Positions 35,289 through 44,197 of a stretch of 64,000 nucleotides of DNA are shown one piece after another; within the stretch, counting starts at the first letter, position 1, and every line of letters starts with the position of its first letter. The DNA comes from Aquimarina spinulae. GTDB taxonomy: Bacteria; Bacteroidota; Bacteroidia; Flavobacteriales; Flavobacteriaceae. The notes under the pieces were generated by a model. It was not told the origin of the DNA. It was given only the letters and a program-made list of their open reading frames with translations, and did not search any database. A program made the translations under genes and the position numbers. The stretch lies in assembly GCF_943373825.1 (NCBI RefSeq), contig NZ_CALSBP010000001.1:992001-1056000 (forward strand), in the 5' to 3' direction.

Positions 35289-37256
35289 ATGATCAATAAG
35301 TCCACTATAGATGCTGTATTCGAAACTGCTCGGTTAGAAGAAGTAATAGGTGACTTTGTGCAATTAAAAAAAGCAGGGAGTAATTTTAAGGGATTAAGTC
35401 CTTTTAGTGATGAAAGAACACCTTCTTTTATGGTGTCTCCCGTAAAACAGATTTGGAAAGATTTTTCTAGCGGAAAAGGAGGTAATGTAGTTGCCTTTTT
35501 GATGGAACATGAGCATTTTACATATCCTGAAGCCATAAAATATTTGGCTAAAAAATATAATATTGAATTTGAAGAAACCGAGCAAACCGATGAACAAAAA
35601 CAGCAGGCAGATGAAAGAGAAAGTATGTATCTGGTTAGTGAGTTTGCTAATACTTTTTTTCAGAATTCTTTACTTAAAACAGAGCAAGGTAAAGCCATAG
35701 GGCTAACTTATTTTAAAGAAAGAGGATTTACCGAAGAAACTATAAAAAAGTTTGGACTAGGGTACTCTCCTGATGTTTGGGATGCATTGACGGCAGAAGC
35801 AATAAAAAAAGGATATCAATTAGACTATTTAGAGAAAACAGGTCTTACTATTGTAAAAGAAGAAAAACAATTTGATCGTTTCAAAGGTAGAGTGATGTTT
35901 CCTATTCAATCAATGTCTGGTCGTGTCCTGGGCTTTGGAGGGAGAATCTTAACCAATGAGAAAAAAGCAGCAAAATACCTTAACTCTCCAGAAAGTGATA
36001 TCTACCATAAGAGTAAAGTGCTTTATGGCATTTATCATGCAAAACAAGCTATTGCCAAAGAAGATAACTGTTACCTTGTAGAAGGATACACAGATGTTAT
36101 TCAATTTAATCAAACAGGGGTCACCAATGTAGTTTCTTCATCAGGTACAGCATTAACATCAGATCAAATTCGGCTAATTAGTAGACTAACCAAGAATGTC
36201 ACGGTATTGTTTGATAGTGATGCTGCTGGGATGCGAGCCTCTTTGAGAGGGATTGATTTGATTCTTGAACAAGGAATGAATGTAAAAGTCTGTAGTTTTC
36301 CTGATGGGGAAGATCCAGATAGTTTTGCTAAACAAAATACGCTAGAAGAACTAAGCTCGTATCTCGAAGAGAATGTTCAGGATTTTATTAGCTTTAAGGC
36401 ATCACTATTGCAGCAAGAATCTAAGAATGATCCTATTAAAAGAGCAGAATTGGTTAGAGATATGGTAACCAGTATTTCTAAAATCCCAGATGTGATCAAA
36501 CGAGAGATTTATGTAAAAGAATGCTCTCGAATAATGGACGTTTCTGAAGATGTATTGTTTGATACTTTAGCACAAATTCGTAATGTTGATGTAAAAGAAG
36601 ATCGTAAACAGCAAAAACAGCATCAAAAATCACTAGAAGTTGTAAAGAAAGAAACTGCTCAATCTCCAAAAGTTGACGAACAGTACGAACTAGAAAGAAA
36701 GGTCATAGAGATATTATTACTTTATGGAAATCGTGAAGAAGAGTTTGAAGATCTTGTTTTAAAAGAAAATGATGATGGAGATCTCGTTTTAGAGCCAGAA
36801 GTACATACTACAAAAGTATTTGAGAAAATATATCTAGATCTTCAGGATGATGAAATAGAATTTACTAACAATAGTTTTAAAGAGATATATGTTGTTTTAA
36901 TAGAACAATTACATCAAAATGAAGAATTTAAAATCGAAAATTTTATTAATCATGTGGCTCCCGAGATAGCTTCAGAGATCACAGCTATCATGATGAATGA
37001 AGAGCGATATACATTGCATAGATGGATAGATATGGAGATTCATGTAAAACAAAAAGATTTTACAATAGCCCAATATGTGAGTGATATTATTTTAAATCTA
37101 CGAAGATTTCTGATTAGTCAAAAAGTAAAAGAGCTCTCACAAGAAGTGAAAGCTCCAAATACTGATGCCGATGATAATCAAGAAACCATACAGGATATCA
37201 TGGATTATCTGTCATTAAAAAGAATATTGTCTGAGAAGCTAAACCGAGTAGTTTAG
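35289..37256 (+). CDS. dnaG: DNA primase, zinc-site variant
   Basis: 655 residues; makes RNA primers at the replication fork. The N-terminal CHC2-type fold is recognisable (GLSPFSDERTPSFMVS, KDFSSGKGGNVVAFLM), but all four zinc ligands are replaced: Ser37, Ser40, Asp58 and Ser61 stand where Cys, His, Cys, Cys are usual. The Toprim core is intact (VEGYTDVIQF, SSSGTALT, LFDSDAAGMRA). The C-terminal ~200 residues correspond to the helicase-binding region. A -7 box TATTTTTG lies at 35187-35194. The stop overlaps the convergent regulator gene by four bases. Confidence 0.95.
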   Translation: MINKSTIDAVFETARLEEVIGDFVQLKKAGSNFKGLSPFSDERTPSFMVSPVKQIWKDFSSGKGGNVVAFLMEHEHFTYPEAIKYLAKKYNIEFEETEQTDEQKQQADERESMYLVSEFANTFFQNSLLKTEQGKAIGLTYFKERGFTEETIKKFGLGYSPDVWDALTAEAIKKGYQLDYLEKTGLTIVKEEKQFDRFKGRVMFPIQSMSGRVLGFGGRILTNEKKAAKYLNSPESDIYHKSKVLYGIYHAKQAIAKEDNCYLVEGYTDVIQFNQTGVTNVVSSSGTALTSDQIRLISRLTKNVTVLFDSDAAGMRASLRGIDLILEQGMNVKVCSFPDGEDPDSFAKQNTLEELSSYLEENVQDFISFKASLLQQESKNDPIKRAELVRDMVTSISKIPDVIKREIYVKECSRIMDVSEDVLFDTLAQIRNVDVKEDRKQQKQHQKSLEVVKKETAQSPKVDEQYELERKVIEILLLYGNREEEFEDLVLKENDDGDLVLEPEVHTTKVFEKIYLDLQDDEIEFTNNSFKEIYVVLIEQLHQNEEFKIENFINHVAPEIASEITAIMMNEERYTLHRWIDMEIHVKQKDFTIAQYVSDIILNLRRFLISQKVKELSQEVKAPNTDADDNQETIQDIMDYLSLKRILSEKLNRVV

Positions 37257-37885
37257 CTAATATGCAATAATCTGGATTGATGAATTAGATCAGCAAGATT
37301 ATCCACTTTTAATTTTTTTAGCAGTCGTGTCTTATACGTACTTACCGTTTTTTCATTAATAGATAATGTAGAAGCTATATCTTTATTGCGTTTTCCAGAA
37401 GATAGCAGGTTGAGTACTTCTATTTCTCTGGAGGATAGTTTTTTATATTTTACAACCATATTATTTTCATTAGCATTTCCGTTTGCTAATTGTTGTGTAA
37501 GGTTATCATTTAAATATATACCACCCCTTGCAACGCGTTCGATTGCTTTTTTAAGTGTTTTTGTTGGTACTGTTTTGGATAAGTATGCCGAAGCTCCTGC
37601 TTTAATAGCACTTAAAGCATACATTTCTTCGGGATGAGAACTAAAAATAATTACTTTGATTCTGGGAAATTCTTTTTTAATAGTTCTCAATGCCATAATT
37701 CCATTGATCTGAGGTAAATCTAACTCCATGATGAGTACATCTGGAGTATTAGCTTTCAAAACATCATACATCTCGTTTCCGTTACTTACTTTGCCAATGA
37801 TCTCATAATCTTCTGAGTTGCGAAATAAGGAAACGATCCCCTTCCTTGTAATTGGATGATGATCTGCGATTAATACGGTTGTCAT
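37253..37885 (-). CDS. NarL/LuxR-type response regulator with Glu at the phosphoacceptor site
   Basis: 210 residues: a receiver (1-120) and a LuxR helix-turn-helix (~145-205, KLSSREIEVLNLLSSGKRNKDIASTLSINEKTVSTYKTRLLKKL). In the receiver the phosphoacceptor position reads IMELDLPQ, so Glu54 replaces the Asp of the usual LDLNLP, and the acidic pair is DH (IADHHP) rather than DD. The switch Lys (YLSK) is kept. Glu can mimic phospho-Asp, so the protein may be constitutively active or respond by another route. No kinase gene is adjacent. Confidence 0.9.
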   Translation of the reverse strand: MTTVLIADHHPITRKGIVSLFRNSEDYEIIGKVSNGNEMYDVLKANTPDVLIMELDLPQINGIMALRTIKKEFPRIKVIIFSSHPEEMYALSAIKAGASAYLSKTVPTKTLKKAIERVARGGIYLNDNLTQQLANGNANENNMVVKYKKLSSREIEVLNLLSSGKRNKDIASTLSINEKTVSTYKTRLLKKLKVDNLADLIHQSRLLHIS

Positions 37886-38026
37886 TCTTGTTTACGATTG
37901 TTAATGTTAGTTTAATTTTAAGAGTGTAACATCTTAGGCTAGGGGTAATTTTCAAATCTTTGTGCAAAATTACTAAGAACTAGTCCTCGTAAACTTTTTT
38001 TTATGTATTTATCGACAAAATGTTGA

Positions 38027-38815
38027 TTATAATAGATTAACGGGTATTTTACACACCGGAATAGGGATCATTTTGTGTTGGTTTACGGTATTTAGACGGA
38101 TAAAAATTTTAAAAACCTCTTGTTCTCTTCCTTTAAAATCATCAATTTTTTTACCTTCATCTTTCATTTTCATAGCCCATTCTAATTCATCGTAACTTGC
38201 ACCAATTTGATCTTCGTCACTTCTGCTATCTCCAAATAATCCATCAGTTGGAGGAGCAACTTGTATCGAATTAGGTACCTTTAAAGCTTCTCCTATAGCA
38301 TATACTTCACTTTTTAGCAAGTTTGCAATTGGGCTTAAATCCACGCCACCATCCCCATACTTGGTGTAAAAACCAACTCCGAAATCTTCAACCTTATTAC
38401 CTGTTCCTGCAACTAGATATTTGTATAAACCAGCAAAATAATATAATGTAGACATCCTTAATCGAGCTCTGGTATTTGCTAATGACAGATCAAGTTGTGC
38501 ACTTGGAGCTGTCTCCGGAACCACAGATTTTAATTCTTCAAAAACCGGAGTTAGGTCAACTCTGATATCAGAAACATTAGGAAACCTTTCTTTTAATTGG
38601 GTAATATGCTCCTGGGCTCTGGTTACCTGACTCTGGGCTTGATGAATTGGCATTTCTACACAAAGCGTTTTTAATCCTGTTTTTGCACATAAAGAAGAAG
38701 TAACAGCACTATCAATCCCCCCGCTTACACCAATAACAAAACCTTCTATGTTTGCATTGGTAGCGTATTCTTTTAACCAGTTTACGATATGATCAATTAC
38801 TTTTTCTGTTTGCAT
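38027..38815 (-). CDS. nadE: NAD synthetase (ammonia-dependent)
   Basis: 262 residues; last step of NAD synthesis, amidating deamido-NAD with ATP and ammonia. The P-loop SGGIDSAVTSSL, GTGNKVEDFGVGF and KYGDGGVDLSPIANLLKSEVY are diagnostic. There is no glutaminase domain. It is divergent from gldB, an arrangement I recall from other Flavobacteriaceae. Confidence 0.95.
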   Translation of the reverse strand: MQTEKVIDHIVNWLKEYATNANIEGFVIGVSGGIDSAVTSSLCAKTGLKTLCVEMPIHQAQSQVTRAQEHITQLKERFPNVSDIRVDLTPVFEELKSVVPETAPSAQLDLSLANTRARLRMSTLYYFAGLYKYLVAGTGNKVEDFGVGFYTKYGDGGVDLSPIANLLKSEVYAIGEALKVPNSIQVAPPTDGLFGDSRSDEDQIGASYDELEWAMKMKDEGKKIDDFKGREQEVFKIFIRLNTVNQHKMIPIPVCKIPVNLL

Positions 38816-38889
38816 TCTTCGTTATTTGTTAGTGTTAATTTAAATCCGAATACGATGAGTATTTCAGTTTTATACTTCGTATTTCGATC

Positions 38890-38921
38890 TTTGTCTGTGG
38901 CAATTTGATATCTTACCTTTG
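38890..38921 (+). promoter_or_regulatory. gldB promoter
   Basis: TTTG at 38890-38893 and TACCTTTG at 38914-38921 (perfect TAnnTTTG), 20 bases apart. The predicted transcription start is near 38927. Confidence 0.7.
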
Positions 38922-38999
38922 CGAATATAAAATTAATAAAAAAAGATGGCGTTCTGGAATAGTAGAAATTATTTAAAGAGATATTATAATTTAGGAATG

Positions 39000-39965
39000 A
39001 ATAGTATTAAGTATTTAAAATTAGCCATTGTTTTTTGCATATTATTTTCTTGCTCTAGCAAAAATAAAGTAGATAAAGAGGTTGCTAAAATCCCTGTAGA
39101 TATTAAAATTGAACGTTTTGATCGATTATTTGCAAAAATGACTCAGGAAAACTTACCTAATCTAAAAAAAGAATATCCTTTCTTATTTTCAGAAAAATAT
39201 GCAGATAGTGTATGGATTAAAAGATCTCGAGATACAATACAACAAGAAGTAAACAAAGAAGTAGAAAAAGCTTTTCCCGATTTTTCTTCTGAGGAAAATG
39301 AACTACATTCACTTTTTCAGCATATTAAATATTATTTCCCAGAAATTAAAGAACCTAGAGTGGTTACAATTACCAATGATGTAGATTATCATAATAAAGT
39401 GGTACTGTCAAAAGGGTTACTTATTATTTCCTTGGATACATATTTAGGTAAGGATCATCATTTTTATGAAGGGATACAAAAATACTTAAGACAACATTTT
39501 GACAGACAGTATATAGTGCCAGAGGTAGCCTCTATGTATGCTAAAAACCAGATAGGGCCGATTAGAGATAGAACGTTTTTAGGTAATCTTGTTTCTTTTG
39601 GGAAAGAACTATATCTTAAAAATTTACTCTTACCAGATTTTAGTGATGCCAGAAAAATAGGGTATACAGAGGAGCAATATGCCTGGGCAAAAGCTAATGA
39701 AGAGGAAATATGGAGGTATTTCGTAGATCGCCAACTATTATACAGTACAGACAGCACTCTTATGCCTAGATTTTTGTACCCTGGACCTTTTTCAAAATTT
39801 TATTTAGAAGAAATTGATAAAGAAGCACCAGATAGAATAGGACAATTTATAGGATGGAGAATTGTAGCTTCGTATATGAAAAATAACAATGTATCTTTGC
39901 GGCAATTAATAGTGGCAGATGCCGAAACGATTTTTAATAGATCAAAATATAAACCCGAAAGATAA
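39000..39965 (+). CDS. gldB: Gliding motility lipoprotein GldB
   Basis: 321 residues from ATG 39000, which places a lipoprotein signal at the N terminus (LAIVFCILFSC, lipobox Cys). ATG 38946 is open and would add 18 residues before the signal; I prefer the shorter form. The sequence AKIPVDIKIERFDRLFAKM and the pairing with gldC identify it. Known work in F. johnsoniae shows GldB is needed for gliding; it has no named catalytic activity. It is followed by gldC with a one-base overlap. Confidence 0.9.
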   Translation, partial: NSIKYLKLAIVFCILFSCSSKNKVDKEVAKIPVDIKIERFDRLFAKMTQENLPNLKKEYPFLFSEKYADSVWIKRSRDTIQQEVNKEVEKAFPDFSSEENELHSLFQHIKYYFPEIKEPRVVTITNDVDYHNKVVLSKGLLIISLDTYLGKDHHFYEGIQKYLRQHFDRQYIVPEVASMYAKNQIGPIRDRTFLGNLVSFGKELYLKNLLLPDFSDARKIGYTEEQYAWAKANEEEIWRYFVDRQLLYSTDSTLMPRFLYPGPFSKFYLEEIDKEAPDRIGQFIGWRIVASYMKNNNVSLRQLIVADAETIFNRSKYKPER

Positions 39966-40303
39966 TGGCAAATAATCATAAGTCAGAAATAAAAATAGAT
40001 ATAGAGCTAGATGAAAACAGGATTCCAGAAAAATTAAAATGGACGGCAAAAGATGGTGGAGTAGAGAACGAAGAAACCAAAGCAATGCTTCTGTCTGTAT
40101 GGAATAGCAAAAATAAGGAAAGCCTTCGTATTGATTTATGGACTAAAGATATGCCAGTAGATGAAATGAAGATCTTTTTTCATCAAACATTAGTTGCTAT
40201 GAGTGATACTTTTTATCGAGCTACGCAAGATGAAAAAATGTCGGCAACTATGAAAGACTTTTGTGATTATTTTGCTGAAAAACTAGAACTTAAGCAAAAA
40301 TAG
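39965..40303 (+). CDS. gldC: Gliding motility protein GldC
   Basis: 112 residues, soluble and acidic (SEIKIDIELDENRIPEKLKWTAKDGGVENEETKAMLLSVW). It shares one base with gldB (stop TAA/ATG), and the gldB-gldC order matches F. johnsoniae. GldC is thought to support GldB; its biochemical role is unknown. Confidence 0.92.
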   Translation: MANNHKSEIKIDIELDENRIPEKLKWTAKDGGVENEETKAMLLSVWNSKNKESLRIDLWTKDMPVDEMKIFFHQTLVAMSDTFYRATQDEKMSATMKDFCDYFAEKLELKQK

Positions 40304-40362
40304 TATTGTGCTTTTTTGAAATGTTTTATCAAATTTGTTGACTAAATGTCAAAATCTAAACA

Positions 40363-40728
40363 TTGAAAAAAACCTTGTATTTTGTATATAATACAAAATC
40401 AGATATTTGGAATAAATATCTTGATAACCTTCATAAAATTATAAGTCCGACTACATATTCATGTGATCTTTGTAGTCTTACTCATGGTAATTTTTCTGAA
40501 AAAAAGGAATGGAAGAGTTTTAGAGAAAATTCAAATTATAAATTCGTTTTTATGTATAAAGATGAGTTTTTGAGAATGTATTCCTGTTTGGGAGATAAGA
40601 ATTTTGGATTTCCTATTATTTTTCAAAAGCAAGGAGAAAAGATTGATGTACTATTTGATTCAAAAGAGATATCATCTTTAAACTCTGTAGAAGAATTGAT
40701 AGAATTTCTGAAAAAGAAAATGAGTTAA
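40363..40728 (+). CDS. Uncharacterised small protein with CDLCSLTHG motif
   Basis: 121 residues, TTG start at 40363. It opens with a beta strand (KKTLYFVYNTKSDIWNKYLDNLHKI), then CDLCSLTHGNFSEKKEWKSF with a CxxC pair, and ends SVEELIEFLKKKMS. The fold outline (strand, helix, CxxC after residue ~35, C-terminal helix) recalls a thioredoxin-like domain, but CxxC is misplaced for a classical one. I do not recognise a named function. Its 3' end overlaps the convergent engB by four bases. Confidence 0.65.
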   Translation: MKKTLYFVYNTKSDIWNKYLDNLHKIISPTTYSCDLCSLTHGNFSEKKEWKSFRENSNYKFVFMYKDEFLRMYSCLGDKNFGFPIIFQKQGEKIDVLFDSKEISSLNSVEELIEFLKKKMS

Positions 40729-41330
40729 GATTTTTTTAGCTGCGAATTAATTTCTGTTATGTAGTTAAGAACATCTTCTTTGCCTAACCCAGAAGAAGAT
40801 GAGGTGATAAAATAATTAGGCATTTCTTCCCAATATTTGAGCATTTCTTCAGTGTAAGCATTTATTTGAGCGGGTAATTTATTTTTTGAAAGCTTATCGG
40901 CTTTTGTGAAAATAATAGAAAATGGTATTTGATTTTCTCCTAACCATTGCATAAACTCAAGATCTATTTTTTGTGGTTCATGACGGCAATCCACTAAAAC
41001 AAAAGCGCTAACCAATTGTATGCGTTTAGAGAAGTACGCAGTAATAAATTTCTGAAATACTTTTTTTGAAGACTTAGATACTCTTGCATATCCGTATCCT
41101 GGTAAATCAACCAAAAACCAAGCCTTATTGATAATAAAATGATTAATCAATTGCGTTTTTCCCGGTCTTCCAGATGTTTTAGCAAGACTTTTGCGAGTAG
41201 TAAGCATGTTGATTAATGAGGACTTGCCAACATTAGATCTGCCTATGAATGCATATTCAGGGAGTTTATCTTTAGGACATTTGGCAACATCGCTATTACT
41301 CATTACAAATTCAGCGCTACTAATCTTCAT
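40725..41330 (-). CDS. yihA: Ribosome biogenesis GTP-binding protein YihA/YsxC (EngB)
   Basis: 201 residues; a TRAFAC GTPase that assists 50S assembly. G1 GRSNVGKSS, G2 region GRPGKTQ, G3 DLPGYGYA, G4 TKAD and G5 TSSSSGLG are all visible. It follows the hydrolase gene by 19 bases on the same strand. Confidence 0.94.
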   Translation of the reverse strand: MKISSAEFVMSNSDVAKCPKDKLPEYAFIGRSNVGKSSLINMLTTRKSLAKTSGRPGKTQLINHFIINKAWFLVDLPGYGYARVSKSSKKVFQKFITAYFSKRIQLVSAFVLVDCRHEPQKIDLEFMQWLGENQIPFSIIFTKADKLSKNKLPAQINAYTEEMLKYWEEMPNYFITSSSSGLGKEDVLNYITEINSQLKKS

Positions 41331-41349
41331 AGTATCAAATCAATTATGA

Positions 41350-42120
41350 TTAGAAGTTACGTTCTTGTAACCAATTGTATAGTAAACGGTTAAATTCTTC
41401 GGGATGCTCCATCATAGCAGCATGACCACACTTGTCAATCCAGTATAAATCAGAATCAGGTAATAAACGATTAAAATCATCTGCAACTTCTGGAGGAGTA
41501 ACATTATCATTTTTCCCCCAAATAATACAAGTTGGGGTATTCATGTTTGGTAAATCTTTTGCCATGTTATGCCGAATAGCGCTCTTAGCAATTGCAAGAG
41601 TTCTAATTAATTTATTTCGATCATTAACAGTAGCGTATACTTCATCTACAATTTCTTTGGTGGCAATTTCGGGGTCATAGAATACATTTTCTGCTTTAAC
41701 TTTAATGTATTCATAGTCACCTCGTTTTGGATAACTCTCTCCCATGGCACTTTCATAAAGGCCAGAACTTCCGGTTATAACCAAGCCTTTTACTTTTTCG
41801 GGAAACATTTTGGTGCATAAAAGTGCAATGTGTCCTCCTAGAGAATTACCTAGAAGTATAACTTCTTTATCACCATATCCTAAATGATCTATAAAATCTT
41901 TAAGGTACCTGGCATAGGTACTAACTTTGGTTTTTAGTAAAGGTAAAGTGTATACAGGGAGCTCAGGAATCAGTACCTTATATCCGTGTTCAGGGAAGTA
42001 AGAACTAACACCTTCAAAATTACTCAAACCACCCATCAATCCGTGTAGAATGATAATTGGTGTGCCTTCCCCTAAATCTAGATAACTAAATTTTCCGTCT
42101 TTTTTTAATTCGTGCTTCAT
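41350..42120 (-). CDS. Alpha/beta hydrolase
   Basis: 256 residues, cytoplasmic. The oxyanion segment is HGLMGGLSNF, the nucleophile Ser is in GNSLGGH, the acid Asp in WGKNDNVTP and the His in CGHAAMMEHP, so the triad is complete. The substrate is not inferable. It is cotranscribed with yihA. Confidence 0.88.
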   Translation of the reverse strand: MKHELKKDGKFSYLDLGEGTPIIILHGLMGGLSNFEGVSSYFPEHGYKVLIPELPVYTLPLLKTKVSTYARYLKDFIDHLGYGDKEVILLGNSLGGHIALLCTKMFPEKVKGLVITGSSGLYESAMGESYPKRGDYEYIKVKAENVFYDPEIATKEIVDEVYATVNDRNKLIRTLAIAKSAIRHNMAKDLPNMNTPTCIIWGKNDNVTPPEVADDFNRLLPDSDLYWIDKCGHAAMMEHPEEFNRLLYNWLQERNF

Positions 42121-42423
42121 TAATACTTCTTACAAGAATTAAAAGCAAATATAGCATTTTCATAATTAGTTTTGGGTTTTTTTATTAATACTACAGAATG
42201 ATTTTTTATATTTTTTTTTACGGCCTATTATTTCTATCTCAAATTAGGTGAAACCAAGAATTCACAAGTGTTACCGTAGTGTGCTGATAAACAAAATCTT
42301 AAAGTTTTTAGTAGTTGTGGCTTTATTGTTTAGAAGACAATTTATTAACAATGTGGTAAATTGTGGTAAAAAGTGGTAATTTTTTCAATATATTTGACTA
42401 ATTAAACGTTTAGGGAAATAAAA
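42121..42423. other. Divergent region between hydrolase and mraZ
   Basis: 303 AT-rich bases. Its mraZ-proximal third carries the MraZ-type repeats and the promoter described separately. No gene or clear minus-strand promoter is visible in the rest. Confidence 0.5.
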
Positions 42424-42430
42424 GTGGTAA
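42353..42430 (+). promoter_or_regulatory. mraZ promoter and MraZ-type operator repeats
   Basis: Three direct GTGGTAA repeats at 42353, 42363 and 42373 with exact 10-base period, then the -7 box TATATTTG (42389-42396), and a fourth GTGGTAA at 42424 that contains the GTG start codon of mraZ. MraZ is known to bind short direct repeats upstream of its own gene (for example GTGGG with 10-bp period in E. coli). The three tandem copies cover the -33 region, so they suit autorepression. Confidence 0.82.
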
Positions 42431-42891
42431 ATCTAATCGGCACATACGAGTGTAAAGCAGACGCTAAGGGACGTCTGATGATGCCTGTGGCTTTTAAGAA
42501 GCAACTCTCGCCGGTGCTACAAGATGGATTTGTATTAAAAAGAGCTGTTTTTCAATCTTGTTTGGAGTTGTATCCAATGGCAGAATGGAATCTTTTGATG
42601 CAAAAAATTAATAAACTCAACCGCTTTAAAAAGAAAAATAATGATTTCATCAGAAAATTTACTGCTGGTGTAAAAGTAGTTGAAATTGACGCTGCTGGTC
42701 GACTTTTGATTCCAAAAGATCTGGTTGGCTTTGCAGGGATTACTAAAGATTTGGTGTTATCATCTGCTGTAAATATTATAGAGATTTGGGACAAAGATCA
42801 ATATGAAAAGGCAATTGATGATGCAGCTGTTGATTTTGCAGATTTGGCAGAAGAAGTAATGGGTTTTGATGACGAAATAGATCATGATTGA
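42424..42891 (+). CDS. mraZ: Transcriptional regulator MraZ
   Basis: 155 residues, GTG start. Two SpoVT/AbrB-like halves each carry a D(A)xGR motif: CKADAKGRLMMP and VEIDAAGRLLIP. It binds the repeats in its own promoter and controls the division and cell-wall cluster that follows. It is the first gene of the dcw cluster. Confidence 0.95.
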   Translation: MVNLIGTYECKADAKGRLMMPVAFKKQLSPVLQDGFVLKRAVFQSCLELYPMAEWNLLMQKINKLNRFKKKNNDFIRKFTAGVKVVEIDAAGRLLIPKDLVGFAGITKDLVLSSAVNIIEIWDKDQYEKAIDDAAVDFADLAEEVMGFDDEIDHD

Positions 42892-42979
42892 TAGTGTTGA
42901 TAGAAGTTAAAGCGCTTATTCTGATAAGATTAGTAGAGGTTAGGCTTTTATTTAGACTGTTAAAACTAGAAAAGAAAAG

Positions 42980-43885
42980 ATGAGAGAGATGGAATATCAT
43001 AACCCGGTTTTACTTAAAGAAACGGTAGATGGATTAGCAGTGAAGCCAAATGGAATCTATGTCGATGTCACATTTGGTGGAGGAGGTCATTCTAGAGAAA
43101 TTCTGAAGCGATTGGGGCCAGAAGGTAAATTGTTTGCTTTTGATCAGGATCAGGATGCTTTAGAGAATGCGATTGATGATGATCGATTTACTTTAATAAA
43201 CGAAAACTTTAGGTTTATTAAACGATTTCTACGATTCTATGGGGTTAGAAAAGTAGATGGAATCTTGGGGGATTTTGGGGTTTCTTCACATCAGTTTGAT
43301 GTAGCAGATAGGGGCTTTTCTACTAGGTTTGAAGCAGATCTGGATATGAGAATGAATCAAAACGGAGAAATATCAGCTTATCATGTAATCAATGAATACG
43401 ATGAGTCTGATCTAAGGATGATGTTTTTGCAATATGGAGAATTGAGAAGTGCTCCTAAGCTAGCAAGAGCGATAGTTGGAGCCAGAAAAGAAGAAAGTTT
43501 AAAAACCAGTGTAGAATTAAAAGAAGTGCTTAGGCCGTTTTTGCCAAAACATAAAGAACATAAAATACTGGCACAGATATATCAAGCGATTAGAATCGAA
43601 GTAAATCAGGAGATTGAAGCTCTTAAAGAGTTTTTAGTACAAACAACAGAGCTCTTGGATGTCGAAGGAAGAATTAGCCTGATCTCTTATCATTCTTTAG
43701 AAGATAGGTTGGTAAAGAGATTTATACGTAGCGGGATGTTTGAAGGAGAGCCGGAAAAGGATTTATATGGTAACGTATCGGTACCTTTTAAAAAAGTAGG
43801 AGGATTGATAGTTCCGGATAAAGAAGAAGTTAAAGAAAATAATAGAGCACGAAGTGCTAAACTGAGAATAGCCGAAAGAATTTGA
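42980..43885 (+). CDS. rsmH: 16S rRNA (cytosine1402-N4)-methyltransferase
   Basis: 301 residues. YHNPVLLKETVDGL, the SAM motif DVTFGGGGHSREIL, GDFGVSSHQFDVADRGFS and SYHSLEDRLVKRF are standard for RsmH. Start at ATG 42980 or ATG 42989 (MEYHNP). The stop overlaps the ftsL TTG start by four bases. Confidence 0.95.
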   Translation: MREMEYHNPVLLKETVDGLAVKPNGIYVDVTFGGGGHSREILKRLGPEGKLFAFDQDQDALENAIDDDRFTLINENFRFIKRFLRFYGVRKVDGILGDFGVSSHQFDVADRGFSTRFEADLDMRMNQNGEISAYHVINEYDESDLRMMFLQYGELRSAPKLARAIVGARKEESLKTSVELKEVLRPFLPKHKEHKILAQIYQAIRIEVNQEIEALKEFLVQTTELLDVEGRISLISYHSLEDRLVKRFIRSGMFEGEPEKDLYGNVSVPFKKVGGLIVPDKEEVKENNRARSAKLRIAERI

Positions 43886-44193
43886 AGCAGACAATTTATG
43901 ACATATTAAAAGGTAAGTTTCTTATTGCAGATGATGCAATGAAAAACTGGAGAATGTTATTGTTTCTTTCTTTTTTGGCAATAATAATGATTGCAAGTTC
44001 ACATAATGCAGAGAGTAAGGTGCATGAGATTGCTAGATTGAATAATGAAGTTAGAGAATTAAGGACACATTTTGTAGATGGAAAAACCGAATTGATGAGA
44101 TTGAAGATGGAGTCATCAATAATTAAAAAGATGACGCAAAAAGGGCTAAAACGCCCCGAAAGACCTCCTAGAAAAATAATAGTAAAAAAGTAA
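43882..44193 (+). CDS. ftsL: FtsL-like cell division protein
   Basis: 103 residues, TTG start overlapping the rsmH stop. A short cytoplasmic part is followed by one membrane helix (MLLFLSFLAIIMIASSH) and a leucine-rich coiled-coil segment (KVHEIARLNNEVRELRTHFVDGKTELMRLKMESS). Size, topology and place between rsmH and ftsI identify it as the FtsL-like protein of this phylum; it would act in the FtsQLB-type divisome complex. Confidence 0.85.
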   Translation: MKQTIYDILKGKFLIADDAMKNWRMLLFLSFLAIIMIASSHNAESKVHEIARLNNEVRELRTHFVDGKTELMRLKMESSIIKKMTQKGLKRPERPPRKIIVKK

Positions 44194-44197
44194 ACTG

